Assembly (NCBI GenBank): GCA_020861055.1 | Contig: JAJBTD010000079.1 | Location: 1-8,450 of the forward strand | Length of the DNA stretch: 8,450 bases | Direction: 5' to 3' | Source of the DNA: Clostridiales bacterium | GTDB lineage: Bacteria; Bacillota; Clostridia; Oscillospirales; Oscillospiraceae | Shown here: positions 1-5,505 of the stretch, one piece after another | How positions within the stretch are numbered: the first letter of the stretch is position 1 | How the letters are laid out: every line of letters begins with the position of its first letter | The notes under the pieces: model-generated | Told to the model about the DNA's origin: nothing | What the model saw: only the letters and a program-made list of their open reading frames with translations | Databases searched by the model: none | Position numbers and translations under genes: made by a program

Positions 1-334
1 AGTCATCAGTTGTATGGGAGCCGGAAATAAGCTCGATCCTACAAAATTTCAGGTGACAGATATTTATGAAACAACGATATGTCCGCTTGCAAAGGTAATG
101 CGACATGAATGCAGGAAACGCGGAATACGCGCATTGAAGGTGGTGTATTCCACAGAAAAAAGCATTCGTCCTCTGGACGATATGGAAATCAGTTGCAGAA
201 CGCACTGCATCTGTCCCCCTGGAACAAAACGAAAATGTACGCAGCGAAGAGATATTCCAGGAAGTGTTGCGTTCGTTCCGTCTGTAGCCGGCCTGATTCT
301 GGCCGGAGAGGTGATAAAGGATTTGATGAAATGA
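1..334 (+). CDS. tcdA: tRNA threonylcarbamoyladenosine dehydratase (TcdA/CsdL-like), 3' end only
   Basis: This is the last ~110 residues of a ThiF/MoeB/HesA-superfamily protein; the reading frame is open to the left edge (first full codon at base 2), so the ATP-binding N-terminal half lies outside. Family knowledge: TcdA uses ATP to cyclise threonylcarbamoyladenosine at position 37 of tRNAs reading ANN codons, acting in the cytoplasm. Visible in sequence: GAGNKLDPT, the VTDIYET segment, the PLAKVMR helix, KVVYSTE, and a closing IPGSVAFVPSVAGLILAGEV segment, which together match the Clostridial TcdA C-terminus. Four cysteines (C-x3-C-x-C-x7-C around bases 194-238) lie in the insert before the last strand, as I recall for Clostridial homologues. 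The stop overlaps a possible ATG of the next ORF (ATGA at 331-334). Another E1-like enzyme, such as a MoeB-type sulfur-carrier activator, is a less likely reading. Confidence 0.85.
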   Translation, partial: VISCMGAGNKLDPTKFQVTDIYETTICPLAKVMRHECRKRGIRALKVVYSTEKSIRPLDDMEISCRTHCICPPGTKRKCTQRRDIPGSVAFVPSVAGLILAGEVIKDLMK

Positions 335-339
335 AAGCT

Positions 340-344
340 GAGGT
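340..344 (+). promoter_or_regulatory. ribosome binding site deciding the start at 352
   Basis: GAGGT lies 7 bases before the ATG at 352. The in-frame ATG at 331, which overlaps the tcdA stop, has no comparable purine-rich site in front of it. The later start also gives a cleaner signal peptide, beginning with a basic MRKKRIR stretch. Confidence 0.5.
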
Positions 345-351
345 AACAATC

Positions 352-531
352 ATGCGCAAGAAAAGAATACGGTTCTTCACAGGGGTCCTTGCAGCCGCCA
401 TGGCGATTGTTATGGTTGGCTGTTCTTCCGAGGCAGAGTCGGTGGACGCACAGGAAAACGCTTCTGACACAGCAGAAGCGGGAATCGAAACCTGCGTAAA
501 AGATATGAGCACCACAGTCGTTGGAGGATAA
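352..531 (+). CDS. very small predicted lipoprotein (59 aa), possibly truncated
   Basis: I do not recognise a family. The start at 352 gives a positively charged N-terminus (MRKKRIR), a hydrophobic stretch (residues 9-22) and a lipobox-like MVGC ending at Cys24, followed by a Ser/Glu/Ala-rich linker. This is the layout of a lipoprotein signal peptide, so export and lipidation at Cys24 are likely if it is expressed. Only about 35 residues remain after the cysteine, too few for a substrate-binding domain. The TAA stop at 529-531 is in the same frame as xdhC, and the 16 codons between that stop and the xdhC ATG contain no other stop. This may therefore be the head of a once longer lipoprotein rather than a complete gene. 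It sits between tcdA and xdhC on the same strand. A genuine mini-lipoprotein and a decayed gene are both open. Confidence 0.45.
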   Translation: MRKKRIRFFTGVLAAAMAIVMVGCSSEAESVDAQENASDTAEAGIETCVKDMSTTVVGG

Positions 532-579
532 GCCGGTTTCCCGTATCCGATTGACAAACAGGAGAAGATCTTACGTACT

Positions 580-1617
580 ATGGGGAAGAACATTTACAGG
601 AAAATATTGGACGCATTGGCACAGGGCGAGGCCGTTTCTCTGCGTACAGAGTTAAGCGGCACGGAGGGAACCGTGTTAGGGGATATGGCTCGCACCCTTG
701 AACGGATACCACTGGCAAAAATCCCGGACGGCTTTGCCTGCATCGGTCCCACGCTGACACAGGCGGATGGGTGGGCGACCTTTTTTGAACCGATATTGCC
801 GAGGGAGCGGCTCATCGTTCTGGGTGGCGGGCATATCGCCCTTCCGTTGTGCGAATTTGCGGCCAAATGCGGCTTCCACGTCTGCGTCGCAGACGACCGT
901 CCAGCCTTTGCCAACCGTGCGCGGTTTCCCTGGGCCCGGAAGGTGCTGTGTGACAGCTTTGAATCCTCCATCGCCCGGCTAAACATTACCCCTTACGATT
1001 ATGTAGTGATTATCACCCGGGGGCACACCCACGATGCGGACTGCCTGCGGGCTATCTTGCCGGGGCAACGCCCCGCATATCTCGGTATGATCGGTTCCCG
1101 GCGGAGGGTCAAAGGGCTGCTGACTATGCTGGCAGAGGAAGGCTACAGTCAGGAGCGTATTGACCATATTTGCACGCCGATCGGGTTAAAAATCGGCGCT
1201 GTTACCCCGGAGGAGATTGCGGTTTCTATTCTGTCAGAGTTGATTGCATTCAGGCGGATGCCGGAAAAAGCGATAGACAGCCCCAGATATGTCAACCGTT
1301 CTGACCTGGATTTAGACATTCTGGACTATCTTGCTTCCAACCATGAGCCAAAGGCCATCGTCACCGTCATACAAACCAAAGGTTCCACTCCCAGAGGTGC
1401 AGGGGCGAAAATGGCAGTCAGTCCCAGTGGGGACATCACCGGAAGCATCGGTGGCGGATGCAGCGAAGGTGCTGTGGTTCGGGACGCCATTGACATCATC
1501 GGCACGGGTGCCTATAGGACGATGGTGATCGACATGACCGGCGATGTGGCAGAGTCCGATGGGATGGTCTGCGGCGGTACGATGCTGGTACTGATTGAGG
1601 ACGGGACAGAACAGTGA
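580..1617 (+). CDS. XdhC/CoxI-family molybdenum cofactor maturation protein, reversed domain order
   Basis: Family knowledge: XdhC-type proteins bind molybdenum cofactor, protect it during sulfuration and help insert it into xanthine dehydrogenase-family enzymes; they act in the cytoplasm. The 345 residues show the Rossmann-like part first: GGGH at 82-85, ADDRPAFANRARFP at 104-117, TRGHTHD at 146-152, GMIGSRRR at 169-176 and IGAVTPEEIAVSI at 205-217. The CoxI part follows: GSTPRGAGAKM at 268-278, GSIGGGCSE at 288-296 and SDGMVCGGTMLVLIE at 326-340. Classical XdhC has CoxI first. I believe this arrangement recurs in Clostridial homologues tied to aldehyde oxidoreductase or selenium-dependent hydroxylase clusters, but cannot confirm it. 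The ATG at 580 is the first plausible start; its AGGAG (560-564) is rather distant at 15 bases. The last codons overlap the GTG of the cysteine desulfurase, implying coupled translation. No hydroxylase lies in the window, so the client enzyme is unknown. Confidence 0.87.
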   Translation: MGKNIYRKILDALAQGEAVSLRTELSGTEGTVLGDMARTLERIPLAKIPDGFACIGPTLTQADGWATFFEPILPRERLIVLGGGHIALPLCEFAAKCGFHVCVADDRPAFANRARFPWARKVLCDSFESSIARLNITPYDYVVIITRGHTHDADCLRAILPGQRPAYLGMIGSRRRVKGLLTMLAEEGYSQERIDHICTPIGLKIGAVTPEEIAVSILSELIAFRRMPEKAIDSPRYVNRSDLDLDILDYLASNHEPKAIVTVIQTKGSTPRGAGAKMAVSPSGDITGSIGGGCSEGAVVRDAIDIIGTGAYRTMVIDMTGDVAESDGMVCGGTMLVLIEDGTEQ

Positions 1618-2822
1618 ACGGGTACATCTATGCGGACAATGCAGCCACCACCAGGATTTCCGATGAGGTGCTGGAAGCCATGCTGCCTTACCTACAGGAG
1701 CAGTACGGCAACGCCTCCGCTCTTTACCGTTTGGGCCGCTCTGCTCACAGTGCTTTAGAAAAAGCACGTAGACAAATAGCGGAGCAGCTTGGTGTAAGCC
1801 CCATAGAGCTTTCTTTCACTTCTGGCGGCACAGAGAGTAACAACTGGGCGCTGAAAGGGACAGTTCATAGACTGGCCGACCAGGGCAAGCGACACATCGT
1901 CACCTGTGCATTGGAGCATCCCTCCGTCCTTCGTGCCGCCGCCGCACTGGAGCGGGAGGGCGTTTCCGTTACCTATCTACCGGTGGACGCTGTGGGACGG
2001 GTCTCTCCTCAGGCGGTAGAAGCAGCGCTGCGGCCGGACACGGCGCTGGTCTCCATTATGTACGCCAACAATGAAATCGGAACGATTCAGCCCGTGGCAG
2101 AGATTGGCAGCGTGTGCCGTGCCCACGGCGTACTGTTCCATACGGACGCAGTCCAGGCTGCGGGCACACTGCCCATCCGGGTGGAGGAACAAAACATCGA
2201 CCTGCTTTCCCTTTCCGCTCACAAATTTTATGGGCCGAAAGGGGTGGGCCTACTCTATTGCAGGCGGGACGCATATCCTGCAAACCTGCTGGATGGTGGT
2301 ACGCAGGAGCGGGGCCACCGGGCAGGTACGGAGAATGTGGCGCTGGCTGTCGGCATGGCGAAGGCGCTGGAGCTGGCCGGGCAGGACAGAGAGGCCAAGA
2401 ATGGTGCCATCACCGCACTGCGGGATGAGGTGCAGAACGGGCTCCTCCGTATTCACAACAGCCGCCTGAATGGTGACCCGGATAACCGGCTGCCGGGGAC
2501 TCTGAACGTCTCTTTTGCCGGGGTAGACGGGCAGTCCCTCCTGTTCCGGCTGGATTTAGCGGGCCTGGCAGTGTCCTCTGGCTCGGCCTGCGCTTCCGGC
2601 TCCCTGTCTCCCAGCCATGTGCTGCTGGCCTTGGGGATGCCTTACGAGCTGGCTCACGGCTCTCTCCGCATTTCGCTGGGCAAGTATAATACAAAAGAGG
2701 ATGCTTCCACCATTGTTCGCATCGTGACAGAAACGGTGGAGGATTTGCGGGAAAAACCGTCCTCTTATCGCCAACAGGACAAGGAGACGCCTCCTGGAAT
2801 AGGAACGTACCATGTGGAATAG
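1614..2822 (+). CDS. cysteine desulfurase, NifS/IscS type
   Basis: PLP enzyme that turns L-cysteine into L-alanine and an enzyme-bound persulfide. The key residues are all present: His102 (ALEHPS), Asp178 and Gln181 (HTDAVQAAG), PLP-binding Lys204 (SAHKFYGPKG), HRAGTEN at 235-241, and catalytic Cys326 in SSGSACASGS. Spacing matches E. coli IscS with a two-residue offset. Translation starts at a GTG inside the xdhC stop (GTGA, 1614-1617), with only weak purine runs upstream (GAGG at 1597-1600), so coupling to xdhC is likely. Known parallel: Rhodobacter capsulatus NifS4 sulfurates the cofactor held by XdhC, so this copy is probably dedicated to molybdenum-cofactor sulfuration; selenium delivery to a selenium-dependent hydroxylase is possible. 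General Fe-S supply is less likely, since no iscU or similar partner follows. The last ~20 residues (from about 383) look unlike the family and run up to mobile-element DNA, so the original end may have been replaced. Confidence 0.93.
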   Translation: MNGYIYADNAATTRISDEVLEAMLPYLQEQYGNASALYRLGRSAHSALEKARRQIAEQLGVSPIELSFTSGGTESNNWALKGTVHRLADQGKRHIVTCALEHPSVLRAAAALEREGVSVTYLPVDAVGRVSPQAVEAALRPDTALVSIMYANNEIGTIQPVAEIGSVCRAHGVLFHTDAVQAAGTLPIRVEEQNIDLLSLSAHKFYGPKGVGLLYCRRDAYPANLLDGGTQERGHRAGTENVALAVGMAKALELAGQDREAKNGAITALRDEVQNGLLRIHNSRLNGDPDNRLPGTLNVSFAGVDGQSLLFRLDLAGLAVSSGSACASGSLSPSHVLLALGMPYELAHGSLRISLGKYNTKEDASTIVRIVTETVEDLREKPSSYRQQDKETPPGIGTYHVE

Positions 2823-3055
2823 AGGAAAAATGACGCTGTGGCCGTGTATATTGTAGCAAGCAATGCCTCGGTATATACCTCCGCCGCTTGTTGGTGGCCT
2901 GCTGCCCCCAAGCCCCTGCGAACCCTGGCCGTTTCTGGCCGGGGTTTCAAGCCGCCTTCGGCGTCTGCTGTCGGGAGATAGGCGTGAAATTTTCACACTC
3001 TGTCTCCTGATGTGTGTCCAGTTTTTAACTTCCGCTGACTGTTGAACGAAAAAAA
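2823..3055. other. hairpin-rich noncoding stretch, probably an end region of a mobile element
   Basis: No convincing gene. The open frames here (plus 2863-3045 and the minus frame running into the desulfurase) lack ribosome sites and family-like sequence. Visible structures are a 10-base palindrome GGTATATACC at 2870-2879, a long hairpin at 2920-2947, and a short GCCG-cctt-CGGC hairpin at 2951-2962. It lies just beyond the terminator of the relaxase remnant, so it belongs with the element rather than with the desulfurase operon. It gives an impression of noncoding DNA seen repeatedly near Clostridial conjugative elements, but that is memory and not a search result. Confidence 0.4.
2920..2947. 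repeat. inverted repeat able to form an 11-12 bp hairpin
   Basis: Bases 2920-2930 (GAACCCTGGCC) pair with 2937-2947 (GGCCGGGGTTT) around a 6-base loop, with two G-T wobbles. There is no T-run on either side, so it is not an ordinary terminator. It could be a structured RNA, a transfer-origin-like element or a protein-binding site; the sequence does not decide. Confidence 0.4.
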
Positions 3056-3091
3056 TCCGGGGTCTACGGTGTTCTGAACCGTAGACCCCGG
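3050..3091 (-). terminator. rho-independent terminator of the relaxase remnant
   Basis: A perfect 14-bp stem: CCGGGGTCTACGGT (3057-3070), a 7-base loop, and its complement (3078-3091). Read on the minus strand the stem is followed by a run of T (the A-run at 3050-3055 on the plus strand). On the plus strand no T-run follows. It sits 18 bases past the relaxase stop. Confidence 0.85.
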
Positions 3092-3109
3092 AATGGGTCA
3101 TGCCAGTCA

Positions 3110-3388
3110 TCACCGGCTTTCTTGCTGTTGCTGCTCCTTGCGGTTGGGCTGTTCGATTTTGATCTCCAGGAATCGCTCCACATTACTTTTCGCAGTGAGC
3201 AGGTCGATCATTTCTTTTCGAGCTGCTTTTTGGTCAGGGTAAAGCTGCTTGCTCTCCGCAGACAGAGCAGCATACTCCTGCTTCAACGCCTTGATGGAGG
3301 GCAGCTTCTCCAACCCCAGGGAATCGAAGTAGCGCTTCGCCGCTTCATGCAGCATGATGTCGCTCCGATGAGCTTCGTAAAATGGTGA
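3110..3388 (-). pseudogene. C-terminal remnant of a MobA/MobL-type relaxase
   Basis: The minus-strand frame is open from 3388 (just inside a TAG at 3389-3391) to a TGA at 3110-3112. It resembles the C-terminal tail of relaxases from Clostridial integrative and mobilisable elements: a YEAHRSDI start, LHEAAKRYFDSLG, KLPSIKALKQEYAAL, YPDQKAARKEM and LLTAKSNVERFLEI, ending in a Gln-rich tail. Such relaxases nick the transfer origin and are several hundred residues long; the catalytic N-terminal domain is wholly missing, so this piece cannot work. An ATG at 3353-3355 could start an 81-residue protein, but no ribosome site was seen for it. Family-like sequence begins abruptly near 3380, where a plus-strand headless remnant also begins, so a deletion probably removed both N-terminal parts. 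The original terminator is still in place downstream. The relaxase identity is from remembered pattern, not a search. Confidence 0.6.
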
Positions 3389-3503
3389 CTATGGCATTCC
3401 TGTGCCGGATTATGTTGAGGAGAATGTAAGCACCAAAGTGGTCAAGATTATCCAGAGCTACACACGGGTTGTAGATAAGATGGTGTGGCGCAAAGATATT
3501 TGA
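3381..3503 (+). pseudogene. C-terminal remnant of an unidentified, probably element-borne protein
   Basis: The frame is open from 3381 (after TAA at 3378-3380) to TGA at 3501-3503, encoding about 40 residues with YGIPVPDYVEENVSTKVV, KIIQSYTRVVDKMV and a final WRKDI. It has no start codon with a ribosome site but reads as a genuine protein tail: good codon use, alternating hydrophobics and a basic end. I feel I have seen this ending in proteins of Clostridial conjugative or mobilisable elements but cannot name the family. Its N-terminal side is missing exactly where the oppositely oriented relaxase tail loses its own. Confidence 0.45.
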
Positions 3504-3766
3504 CGGTCATAAGCGCAAAATTGAAAATCGTGGATTTTTGAAAAAACGACCCCTGTGGTAGTTTTCCGGGATGTTCGCCGTTTGTAGCGGTGCGCCGGAT
3601 TTCTGCCGCAGAGGTTATTTTTTTACTGCGTGGTTAGTTATATTTAACTGTTGGAAAATTCCGTTGAATCATAACGACCGGAGTAAAAACCGCACAATTT
3701 CTTGCACTCATCTTTATGTAATTTATAGATCGTAATCAACTGGCTATTTTCTGCACATGACGGTAA
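3504..3766. other. AT-rich intergenic stretch, possible far end of the deleted element
   Basis: No gene seen; the minus frame across 3644-3958 runs antisense to the zinc-ribbon gene and looks spurious. It holds a weak AAAATC-gtg-GATTTT hairpin (3524-3538), a T-run after a short hairpin near 3609-3624, and an AGTTA-tatt-TAACT inverted repeat (3636-3649). A weak promoter-like pair for the downstream gene is TTGCAC (3702-3707) with TATAGA (3724-3729), spaced 16 bases. Base composition from about 3610 on is clearly more AT-rich than the rest of the window. Confidence 0.35.
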
Positions 3767-3836
3767 TATGCTCCTACAAGAAAAGAACAGCTGTGAACAA
3801 CACAGCCGCAACCAAACAACATAGAAAAGGAGCATA
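3767..3836 (+). promoter_or_regulatory. leader able to fold over the ribosome binding site
   Basis: TATGCTCCT (3767-3775) is a perfect complement of AGGAGCATA (3828-3836), which contains the AGGAG ribosome site of the gene starting at 3842. Inside this arm pair lies a second hairpin, GCTGTG-aacaa-CACAGC (3790-3806). If transcribed as one leader, the outer 9-bp pairing would hide the ribosome site. The same interval holds an 18-codon reading frame from ATG 3768 to TAG 3822-3824, without a good ribosome site of its own. A regulatory role is inference. Confidence 0.4.
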
Positions 3837-3841
3837 ACACC

Positions 3842-4209
3842 ATGGGAAAAGTACAGTACATCAAGAAATCGAGGAAAGCGTACACCTGCGGCAAGTGCCG
3901 CAGACCATTCCGGCCGGATCACCGTATTACAGAGGAATCCTGAACTTCCATCCCCCAATCATCCACTGCGGAAACTGCGGGCTGAAGCCTTATAAGGTGA
4001 CGGGATCAGAGTATTCGAGGGCAGTCGGGGAGTTTGTCGAAACCTGGGCGGAAACCTATGCGATTGAGGAAGGCGTGTGGGAATCAGTGGCAGAGGCGCT
4101 GCAGGAGATTTACGACGGGGTGGAGGAGCGCTACGAGAACATCCCGGAGGGCCTCAAAGAAGGGAGTTCCGGTGAACTTCTGCAGGAGCGGATGAGAGAA
4201 CATGGCTAA
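3842..4209 (+). pseudogene. Cys4 zinc-ribbon protein gene with a one-base frameshift
   Basis: The start is clear: ATG 3842 follows AGGAG (3828-3832). The first frame gives MGKVQYIKKSRKAYTCGKCR and then runs into TGA at 3941-3943. From about base 3903 the frame one base earlier carries on as TIPAGSPYYRGILNF, the IIHCGNCGLKP motif and an acidic helical C-terminus to TAA 4207-4209. Joined, they make about 122 residues with two CxxC pairs (about residues 16/19 and 43/46), a zinc ribbon followed by a Glu-rich helical domain. This fits small proteins I know from Clostridial phage-like and mobile DNA; function unknown. The simplest explanation is loss of one base near 3900-3904 (for example CGCAAG to CGCAG). 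No slippery heptamer is visible there, so programmed frameshifting is unlikely; an assembly error would mean the gene is intact. GTG 3895 opens the second frame but has no ribosome site and would drop the first CxxC. Confidence 0.6.
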
Positions 4210-4215
4210 CCAGAA

Positions 4216-4261
4216 AAAGACGGCCTACAGGTGTAGCATGGCACACCTGTAGGCCGTCTTT
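4216..4261. terminator. bidirectional hairpin terminator between convergent genes
   Basis: A perfect 19-bp stem (4216-4234 with 4243-4261) and an 8-base loop. Just past the zinc-ribbon stop it gives only a short T-stretch on the plus strand (CTTTCC), but on the minus strand a run of five T follows (the A-run at 4214-4218). It can end transcription from both sides, better for the minus-strand DUF1232 unit. Confidence 0.8.
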
Positions 4262-4445
4262 CCGGTTCAGAGCATATTTCCTTTTTCCGTGAGGGTGAAA
4301 ACGCATCTGTCTTTCACTCTATGAGAAAGAAGCATTTCCCCATATGTATCTACCTGTCCCTATCCCCGTTTCTCCTTGGCCTGGCGGACGGAGTCCAGCC
4401 CAGCGGCCTCGAAGCGAATCAGGTTGATTCGCATAATCATCCCAT
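4262..4445. other. gap with a vestigial minus-strand micro-ORF and a small hairpin
   Basis: No clear gene. On the minus strand, starting 5 bases after the DUF1232 stop, a 26-codon frame (ATG 4440-4438, stop at 4362-4360) ends in LDSVRQAKEKRG and looks protein-like, but it has no ribosome site. It contains a perfect GCGAATCA-ggt-TGATTCGC hairpin (4414-4432). It may be a leftover of a gene once following DUF1232, or chance. Confidence 0.25.
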
Positions 4446-4814
4446 TCAAAACCATATTGCCTTTGCGATCAGCCAAATCATCACCAGCCAGAACACGATG
4501 ATCGGAATGGCGTAATACCATTTCTTTGGCTTGCCATCCGCCCACAGCCCTTCGCTGGATGCCCGGCTTCTCTCCCATACATCCTTCGGGATGCACCTGA
4601 TTGTCAGAGCTGCCAGCGCAGGCAGGAGAATGACGTCATCCAGATACCCCAGCAGGGGGATAAAATCCGGGACCAAATCAATGGGCGACAGCGCATAGCC
4701 CACCGTGATTCCAGCGAACAGCCTCGCGATCAACGGAGTATCCTTATCCCTGAGTGCGATAAAAATTGCCGGTATGTTGCTTTTGAGCCGTTTTGCCCGA
4801 TCTTTCAGCCGCAT
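4446..4814 (-). CDS. DUF1232 (YkvA-like) membrane protein
   Basis: 122 residues with the DUF1232 signature at 40-65, including YALSPIDLVPDFIP, GYLDD and VILLPAL. The family is small, membrane-associated and of unknown biochemical role. The N-terminus is basic (MRLKDRAKRLK), the signature region is hydrophobic, and a second hydrophobic helix closes the protein (about 101-121, IPIIVFWLVMIWLIAKAI). The length fits the family. A GGGGTGA purine stretch lies about 6-12 bases before the ATG. It follows the six-helix membrane gene by 66 bases with no terminator between, so both probably depend on the promoter at 5506-5534. Transcription would end at the 4216-4261 hairpin. Confidence 0.85.
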   Translation of the reverse strand: MRLKDRAKRLKSNIPAIFIALRDKDTPLIARLFAGITVGYALSPIDLVPDFIPLLGYLDDVILLPALAALTIRCIPKDVWERSRASSEGLWADGKPKKWYYAIPIIVFWLVMIWLIAKAIWF

Positions 4815-4880
4815 TTCATGTCACCCCAGCTGCGTCGTCTAAATCATTCCTGGTCATAGCCGCCAGTCCTTTTTGCTTCC

Positions 4881-5456
4881 TTATCTTGAGTATACCACGC
4901 TGACCGTGACCGCAATCATCATCACGGCGACCAGAAGCAGCGGTATCATGCCATCCACATATCCCTTTACGCTGTCCAGATGATAATACAGCAGATAGCA
5001 GACCAGACTGACAATCGCTGCAACGACGGTGACAACCAGATATCCAATCGACATCCCTTTTGAATACTGCCCCAGAGCGAAAAGACCGTTTACCTCCAGG
5101 AACATCAACACCGTCCACCCCACAATGAGAAACAGCTCTGTTGTGACCTGACGTTTCAGGAGGATAGAGGTCGCCGCCAGAAGAACAGCATAGGCGACAA
5201 TGCCGCCGACCAGCACCGCAGATCTGGGGAGCAGCGCCGTTTGACTGTCTACATTACTGCCTCGAACGATTTGAACAACTGCCGCCAGCCCCAGCAGAAA
5301 CGCAGGGAGCAGCAGCCATCCGCCTTTCAGCCCCTTGATAGCGCCTTCCGGCTTGAATGCGATCAGCCACCATGCCAGATAGAATACGCAGCAGCCCACC
5401 AACAGGAGGTTCCCGGTCAGCATCTGCCGGGTCTGCAAATCATACTGTGAAAACAT
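4881..5456 (-). CDS. six-helix membrane protein of unknown family
   Basis: About 191 residues from the chosen ATG at 5454-5456 (MFSQYDLQTRQM). GGAG at 5466-5469 lies 9 bases upstream; an upstream in-frame ATG (5463-5465) and TTG (5469-5471) sit on or right behind that purine run and are worse starts. Six hydrophobic segments can be seen: GNLLLVGCCVFYLAWWLIAF, GWLLLPAFLLGLAAVVQIV, SAVLVGGIVAYAVLLAATSI, ELFLIVGWTVLMFLEVNGLF, GYLVVTVVAAIVSLVCYLL and MIPLLLVAVMMIAVTVSVVY. No transporter, enzyme or sensor motif was found between them, and I do not recognise the family. It is the first gene after a good promoter, with the DUF1232 gene behind it, so a shared membrane role is possible but unsupported beyond position. 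Confidence 0.75.
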   Translation of the reverse strand: MFSQYDLQTRQMLTGNLLLVGCCVFYLAWWLIAFKPEGAIKGLKGGWLLLPAFLLGLAAVVQIVRGSNVDSQTALLPRSAVLVGGIVAYAVLLAATSILLKRQVTTELFLIVGWTVLMFLEVNGLFALGQYSKGMSIGYLVVTVVAAIVSLVCYLLYYHLDSVKGYVDGMIPLLLVAVMMIAVTVSVVYSR

Positions 5457-5465
5457 CTCAATCAT

Positions 5466-5469
5466 CTCC
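5466..5469 (-). promoter_or_regulatory. ribosome binding site deciding the start at 5456
   Basis: GGAG on the minus strand, 9 bases before the ATG at 5454-5456. It argues against the two earlier in-frame start codons, which overlap it or touch it. Confidence 0.5.
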
Positions 5470-5505
5470 AAGTGTACCGTTTTCCGGTGTTATACCTATT
5501 TACCC

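Noticed and set aside
529..531. Possible recoded stop joining the mini-lipoprotein to XdhC, given the selenium-related context
   Set aside because: The codon is TAA, not the TGA used for selenocysteine, and no downstream stem-loop of the right kind was seen. A lipoprotein signal on a cytoplasmic cofactor protein would also make no sense.
2863..3045. 60-codon plus-strand frame in the intergenic stretch
   Set aside because: Pro/Leu-rich low-quality translation, no ribosome site, and it spans the hairpins; noncoding structure explains it better.
2556..3113. Long minus-strand open frame across the desulfurase end and the noncoding stretch
   Set aside because: It is antisense to a certain gene, Arg/Ser-rich, without a ribosome site, and crosses the terminator hairpin.
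2825..3558. Imperfect direct repeat as element attachment sites (GAAAAATGACGCTGTGG near 2825 and GAAAAAACGACCCCTGTGG near 3540)
   Set aside because: The match needs gaps and rests on an A-run plus a six-base core; this is within chance, although the positions would suit element ends.
3644..3958. Minus-strand frame of about 104 codons
   Set aside because: It is antisense to the leader and start of the zinc-ribbon gene, lacks a ribosome site, and its translation has no family-like pattern.
3895..4209. Zinc-ribbon gene starting at GTG 3895 as an intact shorter protein
   Set aside because: No ribosome site precedes it, the first CxxC would be lost, and a strong ribosome site serves ATG 3842 in the other frame.
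4816..4857. 13-codon leader peptide before DUF1232
   Set aside because: It has only a loose AAGGA upstream, no regulatory codon run and no attenuator hairpin; not supported.
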